From NCBI RefSeq assembly GCF_020921035.1, contig NC_063152.1:31805903-31869902 (forward strand): a stretch of 64,000 nt of DNA, in the 5' to 3' direction. This DNA is from Rhodamnia argentea (taxonomy: Eukaryota; Streptophyta; Magnoliopsida; Myrtales; Myrtaceae). Shown here one piece after another: positions 12,640 to 29,015 of the stretch. The notes beneath the pieces were generated by a model that was not told the origin of the DNA, did not search any database, and saw nothing but the letters and a program-made list of their open reading frames with translations. Numbering within the stretch: the first letter of the stretch is position 1; each line of letters starts with the position of its first letter. Made by a program: the position numbers and the translations under genes.

Positions 12640-13040
12640 ATCGTAACACGAATCTTTCGTAATAGTCAATCATGTGAAAGTAACGCTCCCTCGACTCATT
12701 TAGAAACGTCGCAACACCAACTTTCACGATCCTTTGGACTCGAACGACCAATGAGAAAGAGGAGGAGCATATATTTCTTAAACGTTTCGACCGAGATGAG
12801 AAAATAACGTCGGACGACTCATTTAAAGCCGCCGTAACGCGTAACGCAACGGCCGGTTAGAGGAGCGACCAACCGATCGAATCTTTCACGACGGTCAACC
12901 GTACGTAATAACGTTCTACGACTCATTTAAACCATGCCACGACTTATACCAACGGTAACGCATAATTCTTCTTAAAGCAACGGCCAGTTAGAGGAATGAC
13001 CGGCCGATGGAATCATTCACGACGGTCAATCATACAAAAT
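12640..13040. repeat. Degenerate tandem repeat, about 130-base unit
   Basis: Two clear units and a weaker third share CGACTCATTTAAA, then AACGGCC(G/A)GTTAGAGGA, then GACC(A/G)(A/G)CCGAT, then TTCACGACGGTCAA, then a TAACGTT-like restart. Clear units begin near 12804 and 12908; the earliest copy begins around 12660. It is CG-rich relative to its surroundings. The family is not recognised. Confidence 0.62.
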
Positions 13041-14298
13041 AACGTTGCGGTGACTATCATACCATCAGATATAACATAGATCAAGAGTTCGACCACACGA
13101 TTTGACCGTATAAATTTCCAAAACTATCATAAGATACTTTTCCAAGCCAAATTCAACACGCAATTTTTTTTCCTTAATTTTCTCATTTTCCATTTTTTTT
13201 TTCAGAACTTGTCAGCGGCTAATGGTCTTAGTAACCGATTGGGGGGGGGGGGACCTGCCGCAGAAAATTTGGAAAACCGAAGGTTGTCATGTCGGTGGAA
13301 ATTGCCAACAGAAAAAAAATAGGAAAATATGGAGGCAAATAAAAAAAATAAAAAAAAAAGAAATTGAAAATATTAAATCTCATGACTCCCCCACTCTCAA
13401 CGATTCCATTTCCGTGCTCGGTCTTCTGCTTCTGCTTCTCCTTCTCCATCTTCGTCTGTCTCTTTTCTTTCCATTTTTCTAATCCTCCAAAGTCCATTTT
13501 TTTTTTTCTCCAAAGCGTTCAGACTCAACGCTCGCTTGCTGTTTCTTCGTTCAAATTGGGATCAAAGAAAGAATGGAATGAATGGAGATTGAAAGCAGAA
13601 AGGAACAGGGACTTTCGCTCGTGCCACTCCCACTTTGCGAGGAATCGTCGTTCAGGTCCTCTCTAAAGCTCTTTCGCTTTGTGTTAAATCTACCCTTTGT
13701 TCTGCCCTTTTTGCTGTTTTAGCTTCTGGGTTGTCTTGGGGTTGCGGAAATGGTGCTCGCCGAAGTTACCTAGAGCTTTGTTTTTCTGTTGACTGGGCTT
13801 GAGTTCGGTGGGGACTGATGAAAAGAATCGGCGGAACTTGGTCGAGTGGCGCCTCGGTTTGCTGTGGAAAACAAGTGAATTTACGAATGTGCTGGGTTTG
13901 GATGATTTAGGAGTTTGAGAAATTTTCGTTGCGTACAAAAAGGACTTGAAATATTGAGCTTAAGGCTAAACTTCTTCTGGAGCTATTTGATGAGCGTAGA
14001 TATGTGAATTGAACTTGATATAAGCACCTGCATGTTAATTCTGTTTGAGAAGAATTTTGAGTGCAGAATGTGCATGGTTTAGTCACATTCGTTGTTGAAT
14101 TTGGCTAAGGTTCTGAACTAGGAACAATGAGCTTTTGACAATTGATTTTAAGATATCGCGACCCTTTTTGTTGACAATAATTGCTTGACTAAATGAGGAT
14201 TGTGTTTGAAGCTACTGATTGGAGCTTGTGCTTAAAAGTCTGGTAAATGCTGGATCTTCAAGATTTGCTGTTGCTCTTTGTTGAATTCTGTCACCGGG

Positions 14299-19281
<4,983 letters not shown>

Positions 19282-19856
19282 CTGGAAACTGCGAATTCAA
19301 CTTTTAATCTGAAACCGCATAGAAATATTCCCTGTAAAAAAAGAAAAGCATCAAACAGAATGAACCTGCTGGTTGCTCACTTGAGTAAACAGATACTAAT
19401 TAAACACAGAGAAAACACCATTGAGTTGAACTGCACATATACTTCAGAGCCCGTGTATATGGTCGGTTAATACCTGTCATCTCGGAACAGTCTTTTCTCA
19501 CATTCCCAGTTAGGATGATCCATTCCGTGTGCCGAGGTACAATGTACTTATGTATCAGTAGGGAATGTCCCGAGCCGAAGCATTTGTCGGTAGTGTGTTG
19601 GGGTGGTTGTCCTTTTTATACAGAGACTTCTTCATAGTTGAAAAGGGTGAATTGCCAGAGTTTTGAGAGAAAAAATAGTTGCTACTGGTTGCAACTTATG
19701 TACAGCACAATGGTTCACTTGTTCATGCGGAATTAACTGACTGTTTCTCCATGCTGTGTTTCCTAATTTTCTCTTTCAATGAAAGTTGTGTGTTGCCTCA
19801 TGGTGCCGTGAGTCTACTTTTAAGGTAGCCCCCTCCTGCTGCCGACCCGTCCCGAC
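19282..19856. other. BSK 3' UTR and downstream DNA
   Basis: AT-rich 3' flank of the BSK gene, reaching the solo LTR. No other feature was seen. Confidence 0.5.
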
Positions 19857-21827
19857 TGTTGGGATTTTACGTAACATGCATAGGCATATAAAACATATAA
19901 TATACGCAGCGGAAATAAATAAAAACCTATACACGTATCTCCAGAGGCGTAGTTCGTGCGTTTCAATCGAAAATCATATTAAATGAAAGAGGGTTAACGG
20001 ATTACCTCTTGAAGCGTGCTTGGAACGAAAAGGTTCAGACGTTCTTCGATCCGAGCCCCACAAGTGTCGAGCCTCTAGTTCGGACACACCACCAATCGCG
20101 CCGTCGAACAGAATAAAGAACTTGCGGATGATAACCACTTCAATTGTGCTAGCAATGTCGTGGATACAATACTCCGCAATCTTAAAAAAAATTTTGGTCA
20201 CCAAAGGGAGAGAGTTTTCGAGAGAAACTACAATAGTTCTTTTACGAACACTTAAAAAATTCTCTCACGCACACAGCAACCGTTGCTGATCACACTATTA
20301 CGTGCGATCAGCAACGGTTGCCGATCGCACGTTGTGCACGATCAGCGGAAGTTGCTGATCGTGCACAACAAGGCACACGGTCAGCAGTTGCTGACCGTGT
20401 GCATCAAGTATTTAAAAAAAAATCCTTTTTTTTTTTTTTTTAAAAGAAAGGAAAACACTTGGTCAGCACAACATGTGCTGACCAAGTCTGTTGCACGCAC
20501 ATCAATATGTGCGTGCAACACAATTATATATATCTATTAAAAAAAATTATATCTACATATAATTTAATAAAAGCATAATAGTGCGACTACATGTACATTT
20601 CGGATACATCAATATGTGTCCACTATAAGAGTGCGTGTGCATCATATGCACGTACGTCCATGACCAAAAATAAGAATCAAATTAAATCTTATTTAATTTA
20701 ATTTTTCGACTAATTCGGTATACGTAATTGCAAACATATTTGCAATATCGTCTTTCCGTTCAACGTCGTCATGTATTGGTTAAGGTGTGTGACATTCCTA
20801 GGTTCATCACTGAGCTGGCAGTAAGACATGCACTAACACATTAGTACTTCCAAGAGAATTGATTGTCCCGATCAACCTCTAGGTCCTACAAGTCACGAGT
20901 GACATCTAGCAATATGTCATGGCTACCCCAGGACAGGTGTGAATTCTTTAAGAACATAATGAACCCGTCGGCTTCTTGCTTACGGTGTAATTCAATCCCT
21001 CTGTCTTACTATATCCCGATCGAACAAAGACCATGGAATATTTGTCAAGTCACCGATTCGATCATATGCACAAATCTAATCGACATGCATTTATACGAGA
21101 CATGAACATTTCATTCTCGATTATAACCCCGGCCGAGGATTTCAATGCATTGTCATAATTAAATTGCATAAGATATCATACATTGCATGTGACAAGGAGA
21201 CAGATTCCATTTTGCGCACACGTGTGACTTCGTATGTGCATGAACTGCGACCATCAAGAACAGAGACGGATCGACGAACCATCAATATGCGTCCTCGTGA
21301 ACCATAGTCATGCAACACACAAGTCAACACTATGCCTCGGGTCTAAGGATTATTTACACAAGACCAAAGCATGAACAATTAGACATTGACCGCGCCAAAA
21401 GCTTCCATGTCGCTAATCGTTCAATGCATGTCACGTCCAGTGAACTTGTCTGATACAAGCACCTGTGTTCTAACTCGAGCATCGCAATACCCAATGACTT
21501 GTGACTCGTCATTCCCTTAAGCATCCAATGCTCAATGGTGAAGTTAAGAACACACCGGTCTCAACAGGATCATTGATATCCATTCAATGATCCATCAATC
21601 GGGAATAGTTTAAAGATTCGGTTTAAGCGTGAACCTGTCACACATATTCTCAACGTCTCAAGAATAGGTCCAGCCACAATTAATCTTGTGGAATTTATTC
21701 ATATAAGTAAATAATTGGACAAATGAATAAATACGTCTTTGCCATTAATTAAATAATAAATTGAAAATACAACTGAAATCCCTAATATGTAACTATTACA
21801 TAGTCGCTTTAGGGCATATCTCTAACA
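19857..21827 (-). mobile_element. Solo LTR, probably Ty1/copia
   Basis: On the minus strand the sequence begins TGTTAGAGATATGCCCTAAA at 21827 and ends ATCCCAACA at 19857, giving the TG...CA ends and short inverted termini of plant copia LTRs. No integrase, RT or GAG coding is present, there is no tRNA-primer site next to the 19857 end, and there is no second LTR in the window. The five bases on each side do not match (CCGAC against ATACT), so no target duplication is visible. The LTR carries the hairpin array at 20276-20520. The length of about 1.97 kb is long for a copia LTR. Confidence 0.68.
20276..20520. repeat. Array of consecutive perfect hairpins
   Basis: Inverted repeats follow one another: 20276-20291 with 20306-20321 (16 bp), 20302-20309 with 20323-20330 (alternative pairing overlapping the first), 20331-20346 with 20354-20369 (16 bp, 7-base loop), 20373-20386 with 20389-20402 (14 bp), 20457-20470 with 20474-20487 (14 bp, 3-base loop), and 20489-20502 with 20507-20520 (14 bp, 4-base loop). 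Several stems carry TCAGCA or its complement, so they look related. All arms listed are exact complements. Confidence 0.9.
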
Positions 21828-23387
21828 ATACTCCTGTGACGGGAACTGGAAAATAAAACATCACACAAGCACGAGGCTGGTGTCGCCGTGTGTCGCATAC
21901 ATTTCCGGCAAGGTGGTGTCAATGCATTTAATGTCTGTTGGTTGAACTTGGGACCCGGCAAGAAATCAGACAGTCTTCCTGTCCGTGCTTCCGATGGTCT
22001 CCTGCTAAATATCAATTATCTGCTGCAGGTTAGTCGTTGCTTCTAATGGAGTTTTCCACGTCTTCCCGGCCTCTGACTCCGAGTTCGCCGGAGAAGATGC
22101 CCTGTTTATGGGTGCTCCGATGAGCAACGGATAAGATCCTTCAATGTGAAAGATTACCGTTATGCATAATACTGGTCAATGAGAACTGGTATCTTGCCAA
22201 AAAAATGAGAATCCTTAAAAGGGATGCACATCCCTATCCTCATGAAAGATCGTGATTTTAATCAAACTGGAAATCACTCCAAGCTTACAATCACCGTCGG
22301 GACCGGAAGTTATGGAGAGAAATCGAGTCGATCCGAATTATGTGGCCTCCAAAACCACTCTTGTCATCTAAGCTGACACGAAGGATTACTAAAAAAAATT
22401 TAAATCAATTGGCTTCTAAATATTTGAATCTGGCTAATTTAGTTTTAAAACTTTTGACAATTTGTCAATTTAGTCCTATTAGCAATAACTCGCCGGCGTG
22501 GATGTTGGTCGTCTTATATGGCACGATCGACGTGGATAATTTTTTAATTTTTAATTTTCTTTGTTCTCTTTTTTTTTTTTATTGGGCCTACGAGGCCGCA
22601 AAGGTCCTCGCCCAAATCTAGGGGAGGGCCCCCTTGCTCGAGGTCGGTGGGGCCACGAAGGCCCTCGCCCAAATCTGGTGAGGGCCATTGTGTCGTAGCT
22701 GGCAAGGCCGCAATGGCTTCGCCCAGTACCTTTGCAACTTGCTAATGAAAAAAAAGAGAAAAAATAAAATAAAATAAAATTATTCACATCAACGTGGGTC
22801 GTGCCACGTAAGTTGACCGACGTCATGTCAGCAATTTCCGGCGAATATGGCTGAATTGTCACAAGTGCCATAAATTTAGGATGTTTTTTTGGTAATTTTT
22901 CTGGAATTACGATGGATAATTTTGGCAAAATCGACACATTCCTCCTTGTTACAAACTCCTCTTTTAGGGACTTGCTCTCCATTTTGGAAGCATGAACGAC
23001 AATATTGGTGTGGACTCTAGACGTAAATTGCAATTATCTTTTTTTTTTTTTTGGCCAGAAGAAAAGTATTTTCAGTAGAATTGTCTTTATTCTATTTTTT
23101 TAACAAAGAAAAATTCAAGATTTTTTTTAATTATTTTTTTTTTGGGTCTGAAGAAAAATTCAAGATCAAGATCCGAACCGGTGCCGTTGGGAACTCGTCC
23201 TCAAGACGCCGCCGTTTCGCACGGACCCGAAACTTTCGCATCTCTCTCTCCCTCCCTTCCCCCCTCTCTCTCTCTGTCTCTGGAGATCGAGACACGCACG
23301 CACTCGACTTCGGAAGATCGAAAATTTTAATCCGCAACCCCAGGGTTGCGCAAAATCCATTCGGTGGACGCACGCGCACAGAGCGGA
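21828..23387. other. Intergenic region upstream of the BAH gene
   Basis: This contains unassigned sequence at 21828-22380, a foldback element at 22382-22902 and the likely promoter and 5' UTR of the BAH gene. The leader at 23215-23285 is rich in TCTC. No gene is supported. Confidence 0.5.
22382..22902. mobile_element. Foldback MITE-like element with GC-rich core (copy C)
   Basis: The left arm has GACAATTTGTCAATTTAGTCC and GCACGATCGACGTGGATAAT. The right arm has the complement-like TATTCACATCAACGTGGGTC and ends GTTTTTTTGGTAATTTTTCT. The core at 22583-22735 is GC-rich and repeats CTCGCCCAAATCT and GAGGGCC. Target duplication was not found. Confidence 0.6.
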
Positions 23388-26300
23388 ATGGGGAGTCGAA
23401 GGTTCGCGCAGTTCCCAACGAGCGATGATGACGAGGAGGACGAGCCGCATCCTCCTGGGAAGCGAGTCACTCGCTCCTCGAAGAATCCCGTGGAGAGCGA
23501 GGCCGACTCCAGGAGCAAGCGCCGGAAGCTGGTGAAGCTCGTGGACGAGGACGAGGACGGGGGCGGAGGCGAACCTGAGGCTGATCGGGAGGGTGGGCGA
23601 GAGGAGAAGAGTGCGAATAATGCGAAGAGGAGGAAGAAGAAGGAAGAGGAAGAGGAGGAGGAGGAGGAGGGTCCAGAGGAGGAGGTGGAGGAGGAGGAGC
23701 CCGACGAGGATGCCAAGCCGATCGGCGACGCGGTTAGGTTTTCCGGCAAGGGGAGGGGGCGGAAGAGCCATTATGAGGCGTTCGAGTTGGATGGAAATCA
23801 GTACGAGCTCGTGAGTATTTGCTTCCTTTTTTTCTTCGAGAAATTTTTATCGGTTGTTTATTCTCCGGTAAACTGTAAATTGAGTCGAGTGTTATGTGTC
23901 TGCGTTTGAAAATGGGAAGCTCGTCAATTCGCTGTTTGATGAGGCGTGTTGAAGGGAGGCTTGGAATTGGTTTCTCTTCGCAAGGTTTTTAGGGTTTTCA
24001 CTCGGTGATTCTACATAGGATGGGGTCGTTCATTTTCTCTCCCTTGTGTTGTTCTTCGTTTTAGGTTCTTCACTACGGTTTCTTGATGTCTCCTTTATCG
24101 GCAAATTGCGTTCCTTTGATCGATATGATCACTTAGGCTGTGTAATTCACTTAAAGATATATTATGTGTTGCTTTCGGCTATACAGTAAAGTATTGTGCT
24201 CGTGTTTTCTTTTCTTTTCTTGTCTTTTTTTCACTTCAGAACACCTGTTGACATTCATTTGCCTGTTTGTTTAGTCTTGTTTGATGTTGTAATGTCAAAA
24301 AATGCATGCACAGCTTTCCCCAAGAAAATGTTGCCAATGAATTGGCAATTGAATTCCATCTCCAAAATCTAATCTAGGATAAATGCATCGCCTCTTTGGA
24401 AAAATCTTCACCCTCTCCCCTTTAAGAAAAGTTGGAAGTCTTTACTTTCCTTCTTCTTCGAACATTTGTTTAACTTCTCTTCTTATTGTATCGCTCCTAT
24501 CATTCAGGAGGATCCTGTACTTCTGGTCCCCGCGGAAAAAGATCAGAAACCGTATGTGGCTATTATCAAGGTAACTATTTGGTGCCTCCATTTTTGTTCA
24601 GTGCCTCCTTATCTCACTGTTTGGACTCGGAAAACTCATTCCGAGTTATGTGAAAAGTTTTAGTGATCGTGTTGATCCAATTTAAATTTTCAACACGTTC
24701 CTTCCAAATGGTTATCATTTTGAGTTAGCATTGGCATTTCCGAGGAATGATATCTTGTTGAACAAAAATACAGAATCTTGAACAATGTCAAACATATAGC
24801 TCTTCTACGTATCTGATATAATAAGGATTCGCGATGGTTTGGATTTTAGGTGGGTATTAAGAGTTCTACTGGTGCTGAATTAGCTTCAGCCTGCAGGTTT
24901 TTGTGGTTTCTGAAGAATTTGATTAATGGTAGTATAGAACAGACTAGTTGGGAATTGGGTTTTGACTTCCCTATGAGTTCAATCAGAAGAGTGGATTTCG
25001 GGCTTTAGGTCGTCACTAGAGGCTTGTTCAAGAGCTTTATCCTCTAGGGATTGCTATATCACGAAGCTTAGTGTGAGTTTTTACGTTCTGCTCGGCGCAT
25101 TGGTTGTGTTCAAGTTTCTCCCACTTTCAACCATAACGAATCAAATTACATGAATGATATAAAGCTCTCCGTCTCCTTTAATTCTCCTTCAGCTCCCTTT
25201 GTAAGGACTTTGGTTATGTGAGCATTGGTCTTCTTCTTCCTAGGTAAATATTGCTGCATTGTGGTGGTTGATTTTTTTCATTGAATTTTCCGTTCTTTGT
25301 TTATTATCTTGTGAAAACTTTGTTTCGTTGATAACTGTCCTAGAAAAGTTCGTACCCTGGTTGCTATTATGTTTTGTCGAGCGGTGTTCAGTTAGGTACT
25401 CATCATCTGATTATGTAGGATATTGCACAAACCACAAAAGGAAGCATAATGGTTACTGGGCAATGGTTCTACCGCCCTGAAGAGGCAGAGAAAAAGGGAG
25501 GTGGGAGTTGGCAGTCGCGTGACACTAGAGAGCTATTTTATAGTTTCCATCGAGATGAGGTCCCTGCAGAATCCGTGATGCACAAGTGTGTGGTGCACTT
25601 CGTTCCGATTCACAAGCAACTCCCTCATCGAAAACAAAATCCTGGTTTCATAGTGCAGAAGGTTTATGACACTGTTGAAAAGAAGTTATGGAAGCTGACT
25701 GACAAGGATTATGAAGACAATAAACAACATGAGATAGATCTTCTCGTTCAAAAAACCATGCAACGCTTGGTAGATCTCCCAGATATCGACACAGAGGATG
25801 CTCATGCTGAACAGGAAGATCAGTTGAAGAGGAAAAGGAGCTTCCGAAGAAGGAATGTGTCCCCTTTGGATGTCTCCAGAGATGAAGATTCAGCCAAATC
25901 AGATCAACACTTTAAAGCTGAAACACCAGGAAGTTGTACAAGTAATGCCTCCGAATACTATGCCATTTTAGTCCGGTTTAATGAACTAACTGGAGAAAGC
26001 GCTCGTGATAAATGGTTAGAGAGGCTTCTTCAGGCAGTGCAGTATGTTTGCATTTCTGAGGGAACTAATGATGAAAATGGAACTAAATGTTCAGAAGGAG
26101 TCAATGGATCTCAAGAACAGCAAATGAAGGCATGGATGACATTTTTCTAATTACATTTAGTTTCACTTTGGAAGTGGATGATGATAGAGATGCTAAACTA
26201 GTGATGTTATTTTTATTTGCTTGTAGGGTGAGCATCCTTTAATTTGGCCAGATGCTGCGGTGTCAGCGGTAACTGCCCTTGAGAAGGCTTCACATCAAAC

Positions 26301-29015
26301 CTTTTCATCAGATTTTCAGAAATATAATCAGAAGTTGAGGCAGTTATTGTTCAATCTGAAGGTAAGAAATTGTTTGACCTGTTATGGAAAAATTACTAGC
26401 ATTCTAGCCGAAATCTGAGCACATCCATGCAGGAGAAGCTTGGTGGTTTGTCTGTGCCTTTCGCCGTATAAATTCCCCTGAGAAAGTTATAAATGTGGTG
26501 TCTATATTCTTTGATTTTTCTTGCAGAATAATGCGCTTCTAGCCCGCCGTTTGTTAAAGGGAGAATTGGAACCTTCCAAGATACTGAACATGTCACCCAT
26601 TGAGTTGAAGGTATTCTATCTATTGTTTGATGGGTAGCATTATTTATGCGAATTTCTCAATTATTGGTGAAAAAGAAATTCTCATTCTCACAAATAGCAT
26701 TGTTTAGGCTACTGGTTACATGTAAATTGGCCTACAAACTCTAGTTACTTTGTTTTTGGAGAATATTATGGTACATATTTGTTCCCGCCGGTGTGACAAA
26801 ATGTGGTAATTTGTTGGTTTTAACTCTTTAAATGGAAAAGTGAGGGCAATTTTAATTTTCATGAAGTGATTTTTGCACAAATGCAGCTCTAATAAAAAGT
26901 GACAAGAATTTTCCCCCCTTGCTGTGACCAATGAAATGATTTCACGGGCTGATGTGGAGAGAAATTATCTTGGAATAATTTGATTTTGTTATTTGAATCC
27001 TGTATGCATTGCAGTAAATCACAAGCAGAGTAATGCATGGGAGTATCAGTTTATCTGTCTGTTTCACTAGCTCATGTTTCTTTTCCACCATGCTTGTTCT
27101 TGACTTCATCATGTTGTGCTTTGTTACTTATTTAGATGAGGTCCGCTTAACATCGCGTGCTTTCTATTTTCCGGAACTAGAAATATAGCAAGATGTGGTT
27201 ATGGAAGAAGTTTGCTTCTGGTGCTTATCCGACTCGCTGTGATAAAAGCTTTTAGTTGTGGTTGCCAATTTAAGAGACATTTGGGGTGGTATAGGAAATA
27301 AACATATTTTATTGGCTGTACCTGTAACTTTGGTTTTTTTTAAAAGATTTGGCTTTATGAAATTTACTATTGGCATTCTACAGAGTTTTGACTTATTTCT
27401 ATTATGTTATGATTCTTACTTCATGAACTAATTAACTACTTCATGGTCACAGCTGCTTTACTGTAGAGAGTGATATTGTTAGTGCTTGCCAATTAATATG
27501 TGAAGTGATTGGCATGTTTGCATCTATTATTGGATGGTGTAGTCAAGTTCTTGCTTTTTGATTACCATAATTTTATGCTCTTTCAAACTAGAGAAGTGAA
27601 CTGATCATTTTCCCTCCTTAAAAATCACAGGAGGGCTTGACTGCGGAGGAGACAGCAAGAAATGAGCCAGAGGAGTCAGAGCGCATGCAGGTCACTTTTC
27701 CATCGTCCTCAAAACTGGTTACCGGTGATTCAGTTCTGTTATATTTAATCTCTGTGTGATCATTGTCACTTATTTCTACCTTATTTTACCTGGTAAGCAG
27801 ATGACAGATGCCCGTTGTTCTAGATGCAGCGAGTTTAAAGTCGGTGTGAGAGACATCATCCAGGCTGGACATGGAGATCGGTATCAGGTATTTTTCTCTT
27901 GCTGATAAATTATTATAGCTTTCCGTCGGATCAATGAATTAGTCTGAGTGGATAAGTTTCTATAGTAGATTTCAATGCGAACAATTCAGTATTACAGTTC
28001 AATCTATGTGATGGAGGGCTTCTTACGGTTGTCATGAATTTATTCTGTGATGTCTGGTCAGTGTGTGTTTTGATGGAGGCTAAATGTTCCGTTTTGCCCT
28101 GGTTGTATTAACGGAAAGTGTATGGCAGCCGCAAAACGACTATGATATATGCACCAGCTGTTATGGTATTCACCAAGAGAGATCCTGTTTGGTCTTAATG
28201 GGGAATAAATATCTGCTTGTGTTTTGTAATGGGCCAAAGAACACAAGAAAACAGGTTGTTAAGATTATGGGTATTATCCTTGTCATAAAGACTTAAAAAT
28301 TCCAGCATCAACGGTACCTTGCTCTTCCTTAACTAATGTTGCTGCTGAGATTTTCCTTCCTATGCCTTGTCTCCCAGAGGTTTTAATATGCAGCCTGATT
28401 GTCATTTTAGTCAGATTGCCTGCTTTGTAGCTAGGGTCACATGTCAATTGGAGAGATTCATTCCCTGCTCTTTTTTGATCGAACCATCTTATATTCCAAG
28501 TTGGAAGGGGATAGTCTTCTGTATATAGCATAAGAATTTCTTTGCGATCTTTCTCTCACCTCAGTTTTTAGTTTTTCTCTGCTCTTTTATCCAATTTAAT
28601 CCTTATCCAAATGCACCTACCAAAAATGACCTTACATCTTAACGGTTTTGCTTGCTGTCAATTAACAATTCTGTAATTTGATACCGTCGCCTTTTGTCTA
28701 TTGATGCTGAGACACTAGAAATTTTGGTTTCAGCTGGAGTGCATTGCTTGTGGACATTCCTGGTATGCATCCAGAGACGCAGTGTCAATGCTGACAATAG
28801 ATGGGCCGAGCTCCACCAGAAGTGTGGGTACCGCACCATGGGCGACTACCAAGTTTGAAAGCGTGGAGAAGCAGCTGGCCAGTCCCCGAGAGTCTACCAA
28901 GCCACCGGACGATGCTTTTAAGAAAAGCACTGAAGTCAAAATCCCAGTTTTAGAAAGGCAGAAATCCATTAGCAAGTCCAAGTTAGAGGATAACTCCGAA
29001 ATCACAACTAAGTAG
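23388..29015 (+). CDS. AIPP3: BAH-domain and TFIIS-type zinc-ribbon chromatin protein
   Basis: Resembles Arabidopsis AIPP3/BDT1 (At4g11560), a nuclear H3K27me3 reader that acts with PHD proteins and CPL2 in repression (literature knowledge). Eight exons: 23388-23810, 24508-24570, 25419-26129, 26227-26361, 26527-26610, 27631-27690, 27801-27887 and 28734-29015. The sum of 1845 bases gives 614 residues. Residues 1-115 are charged, with a long Glu run and basic KRRKKK patches. A BAH domain spans about 122-260 (EDPVLLVPAEKDQKPYVAII, GQWFYRPEEAEK, HFVPIHKQLP). A TFIIS-central-like helical region lies about 325-490. A zinc ribbon has Cys498/501 and Cys524/527. The ATG at 23388 is the first in frame; upstream in-frame codons lack ATG. 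Intron 3 seems to use a GC donor at 26130. Family is clear; the orthologue name is probable. Confidence 0.88.

Larger units (their letters stand above)
5001..14298. other. Long repeat-rich intergenic region and BSK 5' region
   Basis: No gene is supported in this 9 kb. It holds the likely YqgF promoter or 5' UTR (5430-5930), AT-rich DNA (6000-7200), a diverged direct repeat (7262-7724), foldback transposon remnants (9708-10687), a purine microsatellite (12225-12278), a degenerate tandem repeat (12640-13040), a run of 12 G (13241-13252) and the pyrimidine-rich BSK promoter and 5' UTR (about 13380-14298). The ORFs seen are short and unsupported. Confidence 0.6.

Noticed and set aside
20276-20520. 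CRISPR-like array
   Set aside because: The units are adjacent palindromes with no equal-length spacers, in a plant LTR.
19852-21832. Target-site duplication for the solo LTR
   Set aside because: The 5-base flanks CCGAC and ATACT do not match.
23166-23771. Minus-strand 201- and 140-residue frames opposite the first AIPP3-like exon
   Set aside because: They are Leu- or Ser-rich shadows of the Glu-rich coding strand.
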